A stretch of 64,000 nucleotides of DNA from Bacillus sp. 103mf (GTDB lineage Bacteria > Bacillota > Bacilli > Bacillales > Bacillaceae_G): assembly GCF_900116295.1 (NCBI RefSeq), contig NZ_FPAF01000012.1:47869-111868 (forward strand), in the 5' to 3' direction. A program made the translations under genes and the position numbers. This document shows, one piece after another, positions 45,850 to 54,198 of the stretch. Each line of letters opens with the position of its first letter. Within the stretch, counting starts at the first letter, position 1. The notes below the pieces were generated by a model, which was given only the letters and a program-made list of their open reading frames with translations, was not told the DNA's origin and did no database searches.

Positions 45850-46791
45850 ATGAAAAAAGTCAAACCTACCCTACTAGTTTTCGTATTAGCGATTACTTCC
45901 ATATTATTTGCTGCATGTTCTTCTGATAAGAAAGAAGAAAAGAAAGCAGACGCAAAAAGTGAAGAGCGTGTTGTAAAACATGCAAAAGGGGAAATGAAAA
46001 TACCTGCAAATCCGAAGAAAATTGCGGACTTAAGTGGATCAACAGAAGAGTTATTAATTTTAGGTATGAAGCCGGTTATTACGGCAAATACGACGCAAGA
46101 AAAAATTGATCCACATATTGCAGATAAATTAAAAGGCGTACAACCAGTTGGTTCTGCTTGGGGAGATAAAATTAACATTGAAGCAGTAGCCGCTGCAAAA
46201 CCGGATTTAATTTTAGTCAATAACCGCCAAGAAAAAATTTATGATCAGTTATCTAAAATTGCACCAACAGTCATGTTAAGTACTCCATTAGATCAATGGC
46301 GTCCGAAGTTTGAAGAAGTAGGAGAAATCTTCGGTAAAGAAAAAGAGACGGCTGCATGGCTAAAGAAATACGATGAAAAAGCGAGTAATTTACATGACAA
46401 AATCGTTGCAAAGACTGGTGATGCAAAATTCATGGTAATGGCTGCATATCCGAATGCATTCCGTGTGTACGGTGACTACGGTTACGGTAGTATTTTATTT
46501 AAGGATTTAAAATTACCAGCAGTTAATGGTACACCAACAGACAAGCCGTTAGTACAATTACAAAAAGAAGCATTACTTAATTACAATCCAGACTTCTTAT
46601 TTGTATTCACAACAGGTGACGGTGCCCAGCGTCTAAAAGAATTTCAAGAAGAAACCATTTGGAAAAATATGAACGCTGTAAAAAACAATCATGTGTATAT
46701 GATTAAAAACGAAGATTTAAATAAAGGATATTTCCCACTTGGTAAAGAGATGTTATTAGACGAACTATCTACGTTTATTTTAGGAAAATAA
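45850..46791 (+). CDS. Ferric-siderophore-binding lipoprotein
   Basis: 313 residues. A lipobox LFAACSS with Cys23 anchors the mature protein to the membrane; a K/E/D-rich linker (24-42) follows. The FhuD/FeuA-type binding fold shows IADLSGSTEELLILGMKPV, NIEAVAAAKPDLILVN and a C-terminal NHVYMI. It captures a ferric siderophore for the importer encoded just upstream. GGAGAGAG precedes the ATG. The ligand (hydroxamate, catecholate or citrate type) cannot be assigned by eye. Confidence 0.9.
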   Translation: MKKVKPTLLVFVLAITSILFAACSSDKKEEKKADAKSEERVVKHAKGEMKIPANPKKIADLSGSTEELLILGMKPVITANTTQEKIDPHIADKLKGVQPVGSAWGDKINIEAVAAAKPDLILVNNRQEKIYDQLSKIAPTVMLSTPLDQWRPKFEEVGEIFGKEKETAAWLKKYDEKASNLHDKIVAKTGDAKFMVMAAYPNAFRVYGDYGYGSILFKDLKLPAVNGTPTDKPLVQLQKEALLNYNPDFLFVFTTGDGAQRLKEFQEETIWKNMNAVKNNHVYMIKNEDLNKGYFPLGKEMLLDELSTFILGK

Positions 46792-46800
46792 TAATGATAG

Positions 46801-46840
46801 AGAAAATCACCTTTGTTTTTTGAAGGTGATTTTCTTTTCA
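46801..46840 (+). terminator. Terminator of the siderophore importer genes
   Basis: AGAAAATCACCTT pairs with AAGGTGATTTTCT, followed by TTTT. Confidence 0.82.
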
Positions 46841-46929
46841 TGCAGTAATATACAGTCTTTCATTTCTTTCTGTTTCACCTTTCGTTTATAATAGGAGTAA
46901 GAACTTATAATGGAGGGCGGTGAATTTTA

Positions 46930-48234
46930 ATGGCATATGTAAGCGATAAATTAAATGAAACGAAAGTGTTTAAAGACCCGGTGCATAAATATGTGCATGT
47001 GCGCGATCGCGTGATTTGGGATTTAATCGGAACGAAAGAGTTTCAACGTCTGCGCCGTATTAAGCAGTTAGGGACGACATTTTTTACATTTCACGGTGCG
47101 GAGCATAGTCGCTTTACTCATTCACTAGGTGTCTATGAAATTATTCGCCGCATGATTGATGATGTGTTTGATGGAAGACCGGATTGGAATGCTGAAGATC
47201 GTTTGTTGTGTTTATGTGCAGCACTTCTGCACGATGTAGGGCATGGTCCTTTTTCTCATTCATTTGAAAAAGTCTTTAAATTAAACCATGAAAAATTTAC
47301 ACAAGCAATTATTGTCGGTGATACAGAAATTCATGAGGTGTTAAGCCGAGTTGATCATGAGTTTCCACAAAAAGTAGCGGATGTCATTGCGAAAACTTCT
47401 ACTAATAAATTAGCGATTAGTATGATTTCTAGTCAAATTGATGCAGATCGCATGGACTATTTATTACGAGATGCGTACTTTACAGGTGTGAAATATGGAA
47501 ACTTTGATATGGAACGGATATTACGGGTAATGCGTCCATTTAATAATCAAGTTGTGATTAAATATAGCGGAATGCATGCTGTTGAGCATTATATTATGAG
47601 CCGTTATCAAATGTATTGGCAAGTATATTTTCACCCAGTCACGCGCAGTGCTGAAGTGATTTTAACAAAAATTTTGCACCGTGCGAAAGCGTTGCATGAA
47701 CAATACTATACATTTAAATATCATCCCGTTCATTTCTATTCTTTATTTGAAGGAGAAGTAACGGTAGAGGATTATTTAAAGTTAGACGAGAATGTCATGT
47801 ATTATTACTTCCAAGTATGGCAAGAAGAAGAGGATGCTATTTTAAGTGATTTATGCCGCCGTTTTATGAACCGTAACTTGTTCAAATGCGTCGATTTTAC
47901 AGAAAAGCATGGGTTAAACAATTGGTTAGAATTAAATAGTTTATTTAAGAAGATTGGGCTTGATCCAGAATATTATTTAGTAGTAGATTCTACGTCAGAC
48001 CTGCCGTATGACTTTTACCGTGCAGGTGAAGAGGAAGAGCGCCTGCCGATTTTACTGCTTATGCCAAATGGAGAACTGCGCGAATTATCTCGTGAGTCGG
48101 ACATTGTGGAAGCAATTACAGGTAAAAAGAGAACAGATCAGAAGCTATTTTATCCGCATGATTTACTGTATGAAGATGGACGAAAAGGGAAAGTAAAAGA
48201 AAAAATTATTCGTTTATTAGAAGGAAAGGAGTAA
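46930..48234 (+). CDS. ywfO: HD-domain phosphohydrolase YwfO
   Basis: 434 residues. The metal-binding HD motif is LLHDVGHGPFSH with His101 and Asp102; further ligands are His64 in RFTHSLG and Asp in SSQIDADRMDYLLRD. This is the dNTPase/SAMHD1-like layout. YwfO of B. subtilis belongs to it; relatives hydrolyse dNTPs, and the precise substrate here is open. GGAGGG precedes the ATG. The C-terminal ~120 residues form a separate region. Location next to ywhB matches Bacillus synteny. Confidence 0.88.
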   Translation: MAYVSDKLNETKVFKDPVHKYVHVRDRVIWDLIGTKEFQRLRRIKQLGTTFFTFHGAEHSRFTHSLGVYEIIRRMIDDVFDGRPDWNAEDRLLCLCAALLHDVGHGPFSHSFEKVFKLNHEKFTQAIIVGDTEIHEVLSRVDHEFPQKVADVIAKTSTNKLAISMISSQIDADRMDYLLRDAYFTGVKYGNFDMERILRVMRPFNNQVVIKYSGMHAVEHYIMSRYQMYWQVYFHPVTRSAEVILTKILHRAKALHEQYYTFKYHPVHFYSLFEGEVTVEDYLKLDENVMYYYFQVWQEEEDAILSDLCRRFMNRNLFKCVDFTEKHGLNNWLELNSLFKKIGLDPEYYLVVDSTSDLPYDFYRAGEEEERLPILLLMPNGELRELSRESDIVEAITGKKRTDQKLFYPHDLLYEDGRKGKVKEKIIRLLEGKE

Positions 48235-48262
48235 GAGAAGCAGCTGTGCTGCTTCTCTTATA
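48232..48262. terminator. Bidirectional terminator after ywfO
   Basis: TAAGAGAAGCAGC pairs with GCTGCTTCTCTTA around a 3-base loop, overlapping the stop codon. Confidence 0.8.
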
Positions 48263-48269
48263 TCAATGA

Positions 48270-48458
48270 TTACTCTTGGTCGCTTAAGCGTTTTCCACCA
48301 ATTGCGTAATGATTTTTAGACATTTCTTCAATGAATACAACGATTTTTTCTTCTGGAGCACCAGTAGTTTCACTTACTGCAGCTGTTACCTTTTCAGCAA
48401 GGGCTTTCTTTTGCTCTTCTGTGCGGCCTTCTAACATTTTCACTGTTACGTATGGCAT
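48270..48458 (-). CDS. 4-oxalocrotonate tautomerase family protein (YwhB)
   Basis: 62 residues from ATG 48458 after AAGGAGCG. Removal of Met exposes the catalytic Pro of MPYVTVKMLEGRTEEQKKAL; the family Arg is in EGRTEEQ. Members ketonise 2-hydroxymuconate-like enols as hexamers. In B. subtilis ywhB it has this activity in vitro but no known pathway. Position beside ywhC-ywhD is conserved. Confidence 0.87.
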   Translation of the reverse strand: MPYVTVKMLEGRTEEQKKALAEKVTAAVSETTGAPEEKIVVFIEEMSKNHYAIGGKRLSDQE

Positions 48459-48567
48459 ATGTATCGCTCCTTTTATGTAGATTACAGTACTATTATAACG
48501 GATTCTTGAAAAGAACAATCAGAAAATGAAAGATTTTTTGTTTAGATAATTAAGAGGGAGATGAAGT

Positions 48568-49242
48568 ATGGATAATTTCTTTAGATACCCATTGCATGAG
48601 TTACCGTTGTTAGCTCTTGCAGTTGCAATAGCACTCTCTGTACATGAGTTTGCACATGCATATGTTGCTTATAAATTTGGAGATTTAACAGCGAAAAATC
48701 AAGGGCGTTTAACAATATCGCCCCTTTCTCATATCGATCCGATTGGCGCAATTGCATTCTTGTTTATCGGTTTTGGGTGGGCACGCCCTGTACCGGTAAA
48801 TCCATATAACTTTAAGCGTCCGCGTCTTGCGGGAATTTGCGTTTCGATTGCGGGGCCAATTAGTAACTTATTACTAGGTGCTTTCGGACTTACTGCCTGG
48901 TATAGCTTGCTGAAATTTGGAATTATTGAGGCGGTTCCGGTAGCAGTAGGAGAGACACTATTTCAGTTCTTTCAAATTTTTATTGGGATTAATATAGTTC
49001 TGTTTGTTTTTAACTTGTTACCAATCCCGCCGCTAGATGGTTACCGTGTTGTGGAAGATTTAGCGCCGACCAGCATACGCGCGAAAATGACGCAATATGA
49101 AAAATACGGTTCGATCCTTTTATTAATTCTTGTCATTACACCGTTAGATCGATATACGATTCAACCAATATTTCAAGTTGTCATTCCGCACATTTTAGGT
49201 ATATTGCATAATATAATTGGACCATTATTCGGATTGTATTAG
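48568..49242 (+). CDS. Site-2 protease-like membrane metalloprotease (YwhC)
   Basis: 224 residues, about six membrane segments. The zinc motif HEFAH is at 26-30 and the third-ligand motif LLPIPPLDGYRV is near 150. It belongs to the M50B family without PDZ domain. It may process membrane-bound regulators within the bilayer; no substrate is known. GAGGGAGATG precedes the ATG. ywhD follows after 16 nt, as in B. subtilis. Confidence 0.88.
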   Translation: MDNFFRYPLHELPLLALAVAIALSVHEFAHAYVAYKFGDLTAKNQGRLTISPLSHIDPIGAIAFLFIGFGWARPVPVNPYNFKRPRLAGICVSIAGPISNLLLGAFGLTAWYSLLKFGIIEAVPVAVGETLFQFFQIFIGINIVLFVFNLLPIPPLDGYRVVEDLAPTSIRAKMTQYEKYGSILLLILVITPLDRYTIQPIFQVVIPHILGILHNIIGPLFGLY

Positions 49243-49258
49243 AAGAGGAGGCTTTTCT

Positions 49259-49768
49259 ATGGCAGAGAAAAAGAAACAAATCGGTTTTAATATTATTAAA
49301 AATGATTCTACAGATGGACACGGCGGCTTTGGAGTCGGCGCATTAAGTCTTGAAAATATTTCTCCTGTTATTATTGATGTAACAGAAGGAACAGCAGTTG
49401 TAGATATCGGAGCAATGCATGCACGCAGTGCTGTTGAAAAAGGAATTAAATTTTTAATCAATAAAGAAGAAGTACCAAATGCAAAACCGTACTGGCTCGT
49501 TTGGGTAACAATTGAGCGCACGGAAAAAGGTGCGTATTATGCAGGTGTAACTGCATGTGAGATGACAGTAGACCGTGAAATTCGCCGCGGTTATAAATCA
49601 CTTCCTGAGCATGTAAATAAAATGGATAAATCATTAAAGCGTCACATTATGGTTGATCATATGGATGAACCTTCTAAAAAAGTGCTTGGAACATTCTTAA
49701 AAGAGCATAATGAGGAGCTATGGAATCTTTCTAGTGAGAAATTACGTAGTGAATTGTTAGGAGAATAA
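49259..49768 (+). CDS. YwhD family protein
   Basis: 169 residues from ATG 49259 after AGAGGAGG. A soluble domain beginning KKKQIGFNIIKNDSTDGHGG, followed by TVAVVDIGAMHARSAVEKGI-like text and LVWVTIERTEKGAYYAGVTA. This is a conserved Bacillus family without assigned function. It is co-transcribed with the M50 protease gene, which may point to a joint role, though this is only context. Confidence 0.82.
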   Translation: MAEKKKQIGFNIIKNDSTDGHGGFGVGALSLENISPVIIDVTEGTAVVDIGAMHARSAVEKGIKFLINKEEVPNAKPYWLVWVTIERTEKGAYYAGVTACEMTVDREIRRGYKSLPEHVNKMDKSLKRHIMVDHMDEPSKKVLGTFLKEHNEELWNLSSEKLRSELLGE

Positions 49769-49773
49769 TAGGC

Positions 49774-49803
49774 ACCCCTTTCTTATTGAAAGGGGTTTTT
49801 TGT
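49774..49803 (+). terminator. Terminator of ywhC-ywhD
   Basis: ACCCCTTTC (49774-49782) pairs with GAAAGGGGT (49788-49796), followed by T residues. Confidence 0.85.
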
Positions 49804-49849
49804 TTGTTTGAAAACATCCTTTTAATTGAATAGTGCAGGAAATGCTGAT

Positions 49850-49864
49850 ATTTGTCAGAAAATA
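49850..49864 (+). promoter_or_regulatory. CodY-like box before the acetyltransferase gene
   Basis: ATTTGTCAGAAAATA matches AATTTTCAGAAAATT at 12 of 15 positions and lies 38 nt before the start codon. Confidence 0.35.
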
Positions 49865-49902
49865 TATATTTAAATAGAAAATTAAGCGGTAGAGGTGGAA
49901 AT

Positions 49903-50448
49903 ATGAGAATGAGTGGAGATTCTATTTTTGTAAAAAGTTTAGAAGAATGTGATGCAGAAGCTATGATGCATTTGGAATCGAAAAACCGAGATTTTTTTCA
50001 ACTGTATGCAGCATTACGAGAGGATAATTTTTATACGCTAGAGGGTCAAAAGGAGCATATTAGGAAAGGGAATGAAAAGCAGGAACTTGATGAGCAGTAT
50101 TCATTTGGCATTTATCTAAATGAAACTGGAGAATTAATCGGATCTGTTACATTGTTTGAAGTAATACGCGGCCCTTTGCAAAGGTGTTTTATTGGATATA
50201 CCTTAGATAAACATCATAATGGGAAAGGATATATGACAGAGGCTGTTAAGCTAGTCGTGTCTTACGCATTCGATGAGCTAAAGTTTCATCGGATTGAGGC
50301 GGGCGTTATGCCGCATAATATAGGGTCAATAAAAGTTTTAGAGAAATCAGGGTTTCATAAAGAGGGAATTGCAAGGAAAAATGTAAAGATAAATGGAAGA
50401 TGGGAAGACCATCAAGTATTAGCGATTGTAAATGATAATGATGAATAG
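49903..50448 (+). CDS. GNAT acetyltransferase of the RimJ/RimL type
   Basis: 181 residues from ATG 49903 after AGAGGTGG; ATG 49909 is equally possible. The acetyl-CoA loop HHNGKGYMTEAVKLVVSYAF near residue 105 and the terminal VLEKSGFHKEGIARKNVKIN with RWEDH are typical of ribosomal-protein N-acetyltransferase relatives. Targets may be ribosomal protein N-termini, other proteins or small amines. It is monocistronic. Confidence 0.85.
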   Translation: MRMSGDSIFVKSLEECDAEAMMHLESKNRDFFQLYAALREDNFYTLEGQKEHIRKGNEKQELDEQYSFGIYLNETGELIGSVTLFEVIRGPLQRCFIGYTLDKHHNGKGYMTEAVKLVVSYAFDELKFHRIEAGVMPHNIGSIKVLEKSGFHKEGIARKNVKINGRWEDHQVLAIVNDNDE

Positions 50449-50466
50449 AAGCGTCATGTAAGAAAG

Positions 50467-50500
50467 AAAAGGGAACGTGAGAAATAACGCTCCCTTTTCG
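50467..50500. terminator. Terminator between the acetyltransferase and pbpG
   Basis: AAAAGGGAACGT pairs with ACGCTCCCTTTT with one mismatch. A GGTTTCACTTTA remnant of a family 2 end follows at 50506-50517. Confidence 0.72.
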
Positions 50501-50527
50501 ATTAAGGTTTCACTTTATACATTTTCA

Positions 50528-52585
50528 TCACCAAGGAAAATACTTTTTCCACCAGCTTGGTTTATTTTTTTCTTTCTCTTTTAGCACTGCCTCAAATTCA
50601 TCTTTTTCATCAATATGATCCATACAGTACTCCGTTGGCTCAGTCCCTTTTACAAAATACATTTTGACAGAAACAGGGCACCCTTTCGTGGCGATTTTCC
50701 CGTTTTCAGGGTTAATGTTTAATGCGACTACATTGGCTGGTTTTTTAAAGTCTTGTTTTGGAGTTTCTTCTAACCCTTGCTCCATAATCGCTGCCCACAT
50801 ATTTTTTGCATAGACTTGCTCAGCTGGGTTAGAGATTGTTTTTTGTTTATCATAGCCGACCCAAACGCCTGTTACGAGATCTGGTGTAAAGCCAATCATC
50901 CAGCTATCTGTCTCGGTTGAACCGGATTTTCCAGCGTATGTGCGGGATAACTTTGGAATAAGGGTTTGTCCAGTGACGGAGGCGTAGCTATTTAGCTTTT
51001 TATTAAACATGCCCGTCATCATTTCTTCCATTACAAAGGCATTGTTCTCATCAAGAATTTGTTTATTTTCTAAATGAGAATCATACAAAATGTTGCCGTC
51101 ATGATCGACAACACGCCGAATAAATGTTGGTTTCACTTGTTTGCCGCCGTTAGCAAGCATGCTATAAGCGTTTACCATTTCAAGAGGCTTTACAGGAGAT
51201 GTTCCGAGCGCAAGTGATGGGACATCTTTTAATGAACTTGTAATTCCAAATTGCTTCGCCGTTTTTACGAGTGATTCTTCTCCTAAGAAAAGATGTGTTT
51301 TTACAGCGTATACATTGTCGGAAACAGCAATTGCTTGCATCATTGTAATGAAATTATCGGCGTAGTAGTTTTTATAATTGGTCGGCTTATATTTTGAAAC
51401 ACCATCGCCTAATGTGAACACAGTATACTCACTTTTTAAGCGAGTTGCTGGTGTAAATCCTTGTTCAAGAGCGGCGTAATATAAAAAGGGTTTAAACGTG
51501 GAACCTGGTTGCCGGTATGCTTGTGTTGCCCGGTTGAATTGGCTTTTTTTATAATCACGTCCGCCGACAAGAGACATTACTTCGCCGGTTTGAGGATTTA
51601 TAGATACAATAGCTGTTTCTATCTCCGTTGTACTTGGAATTGTGTTGTTTACTGTACTTTCAGCAATTGTTTGAAGTTTCGGATCTAGTGTTGTGTATAC
51701 ACGCAGGCCGCCGCGTGCTACCGTTTGCTCATCAAGACCAGCAGCATTGATGAGGGAAGCTTGCACGGCATCTTGAAAGTAAGGCGCTATTTCTGCTACT
51801 TCTTCTTTTTCAAGTGAAGCAAAGCTGAGTTGTTCTTGTTTTGCCGCTGCAGCTTCTTTTTTGGTGATATATCCTTGTTCTACCATTTCATTTAAAATAA
51901 GAGCTTGTCTTTCTTGAGCCCGGCTTTTATGCAAATAGGGAGAATACAAACTTGGTCCTTTTGGAATACCTGCAAGCATACTGGCTTCTGCTAAATTTAA
52001 ATCTTTCGCATTTTTATTAAAATAGAGACGTGCCGCTGCCTCGATTCCGTAGGCACCGTGCCCGTAGTAAATTGTGTTTAAATATCCTTGTAAAATATCA
52101 TTTTTATTGTAATTCACTTCTAGGCGAATGGTGTACATTGCTTCTAACAGCTTTCGTTTCCATGTTTTATCGTGATCCAAATATAAATTACGTGCGTATT
52201 GCTGCGTAATTGTACTTGCGCCCTGTACTTTTCCCATCGCTTTAATGTCGGCAATCACTGCCCCGCCTATGCGCTTTAAATCAAAGCCATGATGTTTATA
52301 AAAGCGCTGATCTTCAATAGAAAGTGTTGCCTCCCTTACGTAAGGTGAAATATGATCGAGTGATACGTTATAACGTTCCTGCGCCCCGTGACTTTGCCCC
52401 ATAACTGAGTCGTCATTTGCATAAAAGATAGTTGTTTGTGGAACCGCAACAGGTGGTGGTCCTAAAATTTTCGCAACGAGTAACAAAATAAAAATAGTGA
52501 AAACAAAGAAAAGGACACCTGATAGTAGTGCAGTAAGGAAAAAGCGCATATATTTCGCATGTTTTTCATTTGCCGTAAGTTCCAT
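50528..52585 (-). CDS. pbpG: Class A penicillin-binding protein (PbpG type)
   Basis: 685 residues from ATG 52585, 8 nt after GGGGTGA. A cytoplasmic tail and membrane anchor (about 13-40) precede the GT51 glycosyltransferase domain with catalytic Glu91 in SIEDQRFYKHHG and GASTITQQYARN. The transpeptidase domain has STFK (Ser362), a SDN motif and KSG in place of KTG. Synteny with B. subtilis (between ywhD and speE) points to pbpG, which helps make germ-cell wall peptidoglycan in the forespore. Confidence 0.87.
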   Translation of the reverse strand: MELTANEKHAKYMRFFLTALLSGVLFFVFTIFILLLVAKILGPPPVAVPQTTIFYANDDSVMGQSHGAQERYNVSLDHISPYVREATLSIEDQRFYKHHGFDLKRIGGAVIADIKAMGKVQGASTITQQYARNLYLDHDKTWKRKLLEAMYTIRLEVNYNKNDILQGYLNTIYYGHGAYGIEAAARLYFNKNAKDLNLAEASMLAGIPKGPSLYSPYLHKSRAQERQALILNEMVEQGYITKKEAAAAKQEQLSFASLEKEEVAEIAPYFQDAVQASLINAAGLDEQTVARGGLRVYTTLDPKLQTIAESTVNNTIPSTTEIETAIVSINPQTGEVMSLVGGRDYKKSQFNRATQAYRQPGSTFKPFLYYAALEQGFTPATRLKSEYTVFTLGDGVSKYKPTNYKNYYADNFITMMQAIAVSDNVYAVKTHLFLGEESLVKTAKQFGITSSLKDVPSLALGTSPVKPLEMVNAYSMLANGGKQVKPTFIRRVVDHDGNILYDSHLENKQILDENNAFVMEEMMTGMFNKKLNSYASVTGQTLIPKLSRTYAGKSGSTETDSWMIGFTPDLVTGVWVGYDKQKTISNPAEQVYAKNMWAAIMEQGLEETPKQDFKKPANVVALNINPENGKIATKGCPVSVKMYFVKGTEPTEYCMDHIDEKDEFEAVLKEKEKNKPSWWKKYFPW

Positions 52586-52653
52586 TTCTTTTGTCACCCC
52601 TCATAGCATACTTTTACTAGTATTGAGGTTTTTGGTTGTTTTTAAACTATAGA

Positions 52654-52902
52654 AAGTGAAACTTCTATTAGTGGGGAGGTTCTTCATCCTCCACCTATCT
52701 TCTTTAGAAAAGCTGAAGCGGCTCGTTCAGAATCGCAGGATAAATTCATTTTAATTTTTTAAAATATAAGCCGCTGCTATGCAAAGCAACATGTCCGCTA
52801 CTTTCTTTATTTATTTTAACCTTGTAAGTGGCAGGAAAAGGTCCTGATTGGTCCTATGCCTGGCCGGATGCTCTTGCGTCGTTTTTTCATTATGTATTTA
52901 TA
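52654..52902 (+). repeat. Composite repeat tract: family 2, family 3 fragment, bcr1-like copy I
   Basis: AAAGTGAAACTTCTATTAGT and a GTGGGGAGG/CCTCCAC hairpin (52654-52695, family 2) are followed by AGAAAAGCTGAAGCGGCTCG (family 3 start, about 52696-52735). Then comes a bcr1-like copy (52739-52902) that lacks the CCTAAAAAGAAAGG hairpin. TTTAT is at 52897-52901. It fills the gap between pbpG and the phosphodiesterase gene. Confidence 0.7.
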
Positions 52903-52905
52903 TCA

Positions 52906-52934
52906 AAAAGAGCTTCTTATTAAGAAAGAAGCTC
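52906..52934 (-). terminator. Terminator of the glycerophosphodiesterase gene
   Basis: AAGAGCTTCTT pairs with AAGAAGCTC (A-bulge). On the minus strand TTTTT follows. The stem covers the last codons. Confidence 0.72.
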
Positions 52935-53639
52935 AAAGGCACGTGTTGGCCAGTCGGTAATGATGACATCGACGCCGTAATCTATTATCTTTTGTAAATC
53001 TTCGTATTCATTAATTGTATAGGGGCGGAATATGAATCCTTGCTCTTGAGCTGTTTGTACAAACTCTTTTGTAAGTAATTCAAAGTTTGGATGGAGGCCA
53101 TTAGCCTGTCTTTTCTTTGCTTCAGCAATTGGATCCGCAAGCGGTTCATCGTATAAAATCGCACGGGGAATTTCTGGTGCTAAAGCTGCAAGGAGAGCAA
53201 CCGATTCATGATTAAACGAAGAAAATACAATTCGATTAGTAAGATGGAATTCACGAACAAGATCTACGACTTTCTCTTCTATGCCAGGATAACGAATGAC
53301 ATCTGTTTTTAATTCAATATTTAATTGCAGTGTTGTTGTAGAAAGCCAAATAAGCACTTCGCGGAGCGTTGGAATTTTCGCCTCATGAAAGGAAGAATCC
53401 CTACCGGCATCGAGTGCTTGTAATTGCTCGGCGGTTTGTTCACAGACAAGCCCTGTTCCATTTGTTGTTCGGTTCACAGTTTCATCGTGAATCACAACAA
53501 GTTCGCCATCTTTTGATACATGTACATCAAGCTCAATGCCATGCGCACCAACGCGCTCTGCTTCTTGAAAAGCAATCATTGTATTTTCGGGATGTGTACT
53601 TCTCACACCGCGATGCGCAAAAATAAGTGGTTGTTTCAT
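52920..53639 (-). CDS. Glycerophosphodiester phosphodiesterase (UgpQ/GlpQ type)
   Basis: 239 residues, TIM-barrel GDPD. AHRGVRSTHPENTMIAF near the start carries the His-Arg-Gly and Glu motif. GIELDVHVSKDGELVVIHD contains the metal-binding Glu-Asp and catalytic His. No signal peptide is present, so it is cytoplasmic. It splits glycerophosphodiesters into glycerol 3-phosphate and alcohol. GGAGAGC precedes the ATG. Monocistronic. Confidence 0.92.
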   Translation of the reverse strand: MKQPLIFAHRGVRSTHPENTMIAFQEAERVGAHGIELDVHVSKDGELVVIHDETVNRTTNGTGLVCEQTAEQLQALDAGRDSSFHEAKIPTLREVLIWLSTTTLQLNIELKTDVIRYPGIEEKVVDLVREFHLTNRIVFSSFNHESVALLAALAPEIPRAILYDEPLADPIAEAKKRQANGLHPNFELLTKEFVQTAQEQGFIFRPYTINEYEDLQKIIDYGVDVIITDWPTRAFELLS

Positions 53640-53703
53640 ATGTAATGAGCTCTCCTTCTTATTTGTTTTAACTCAATTATGAAACTGAGTAATTCAAAAG
53701 ACA

Positions 53704-53759
53704 ACCTTTGTAGGAAAAATTTACAAAGGTGTAATAGTTGCATAAAAGTTAACGTTAAC
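53704..53759 (+). promoter_or_regulatory. Putative operator of the MerR-MFS operon
   Basis: ACCTTTGTA-N9-TACAAAGGT (53704-53730) is a perfect inverted repeat and GTTAACGTTAAC (53748-53759) a perfect 12-bp palindrome. Both lie just upstream of the regulator gene and are candidates for autoregulatory binding. Which one overlaps the promoter is unclear. Confidence 0.45.
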
Positions 53760-53791
53760 GTAAAATGTAATAATATTAAGGGGGAATGGAC

Positions 53792-54193
53792 GTGTATAAA
53801 ATTGAGGAAGTTACAAAACAAACGGGTTTAACAAAGCGGACTCTTCGTTATTATGAGGAAATTGGTTTAATTCATCCACCAGAGCGCAGCGAAGGAAATA
53901 TTCGCTTATATACGGACGAAGATGTGGAGCAAATTAAAAAAATTGTAGAAGCGAAAGAAGTATTAGGGATTACGCTTCAAGAAATGCAGTATTTCTTATC
54001 ACTTAAAGAACGGATGGAGCAAAGAAAAAATAGCGATAATCCGCGTGACCGGGAAGTTATTCAAGAAATCGCAAACATGCTTGCCAATCAAATCGAGACG
54101 CTAGATAAGAAAATGTTACAAATGAAGCGTGTGAAAGAAGAATTAGAACATAGCTTGGAAAGAGCAACGAAGTTTTTAGAAAAAGGAGAATGA
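53792..54193 (+). CDS. MerR-family transcriptional regulator
   Basis: 133 residues from GTG 53792, 6-7 nt after AAGGGGGA; an in-frame ATG 53786 abuts that site and is less likely. The N-terminal winged helix reads YKIEEVTKQTGLTKRTLRYY with EEIGLI. A long coiled coil (about 75-128) follows and there is no large effector domain or metal-binding Cys. Such short MerR proteins often respond to drugs or stress. It overlaps the region of the MFS gene start and is probably its regulator. Confidence 0.88.
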   Translation: MYKIEEVTKQTGLTKRTLRYYEEIGLIHPPERSEGNIRLYTDEDVEQIKKIVEAKEVLGITLQEMQYFLSLKERMEQRKNSDNPRDREVIQEIANMLANQIETLDKKMLQMKRVKEELEHSLERATKFLEKGE

Positions 54194-54198
54194 TTCAT

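Noticed and set aside
53704-53730. Classical MerR promoter with a 19-bp spacer
   Set aside because: No -35/-10 pair with 19-20 bp spacing fits around the inverted repeat, so only a generic operator is claimed.
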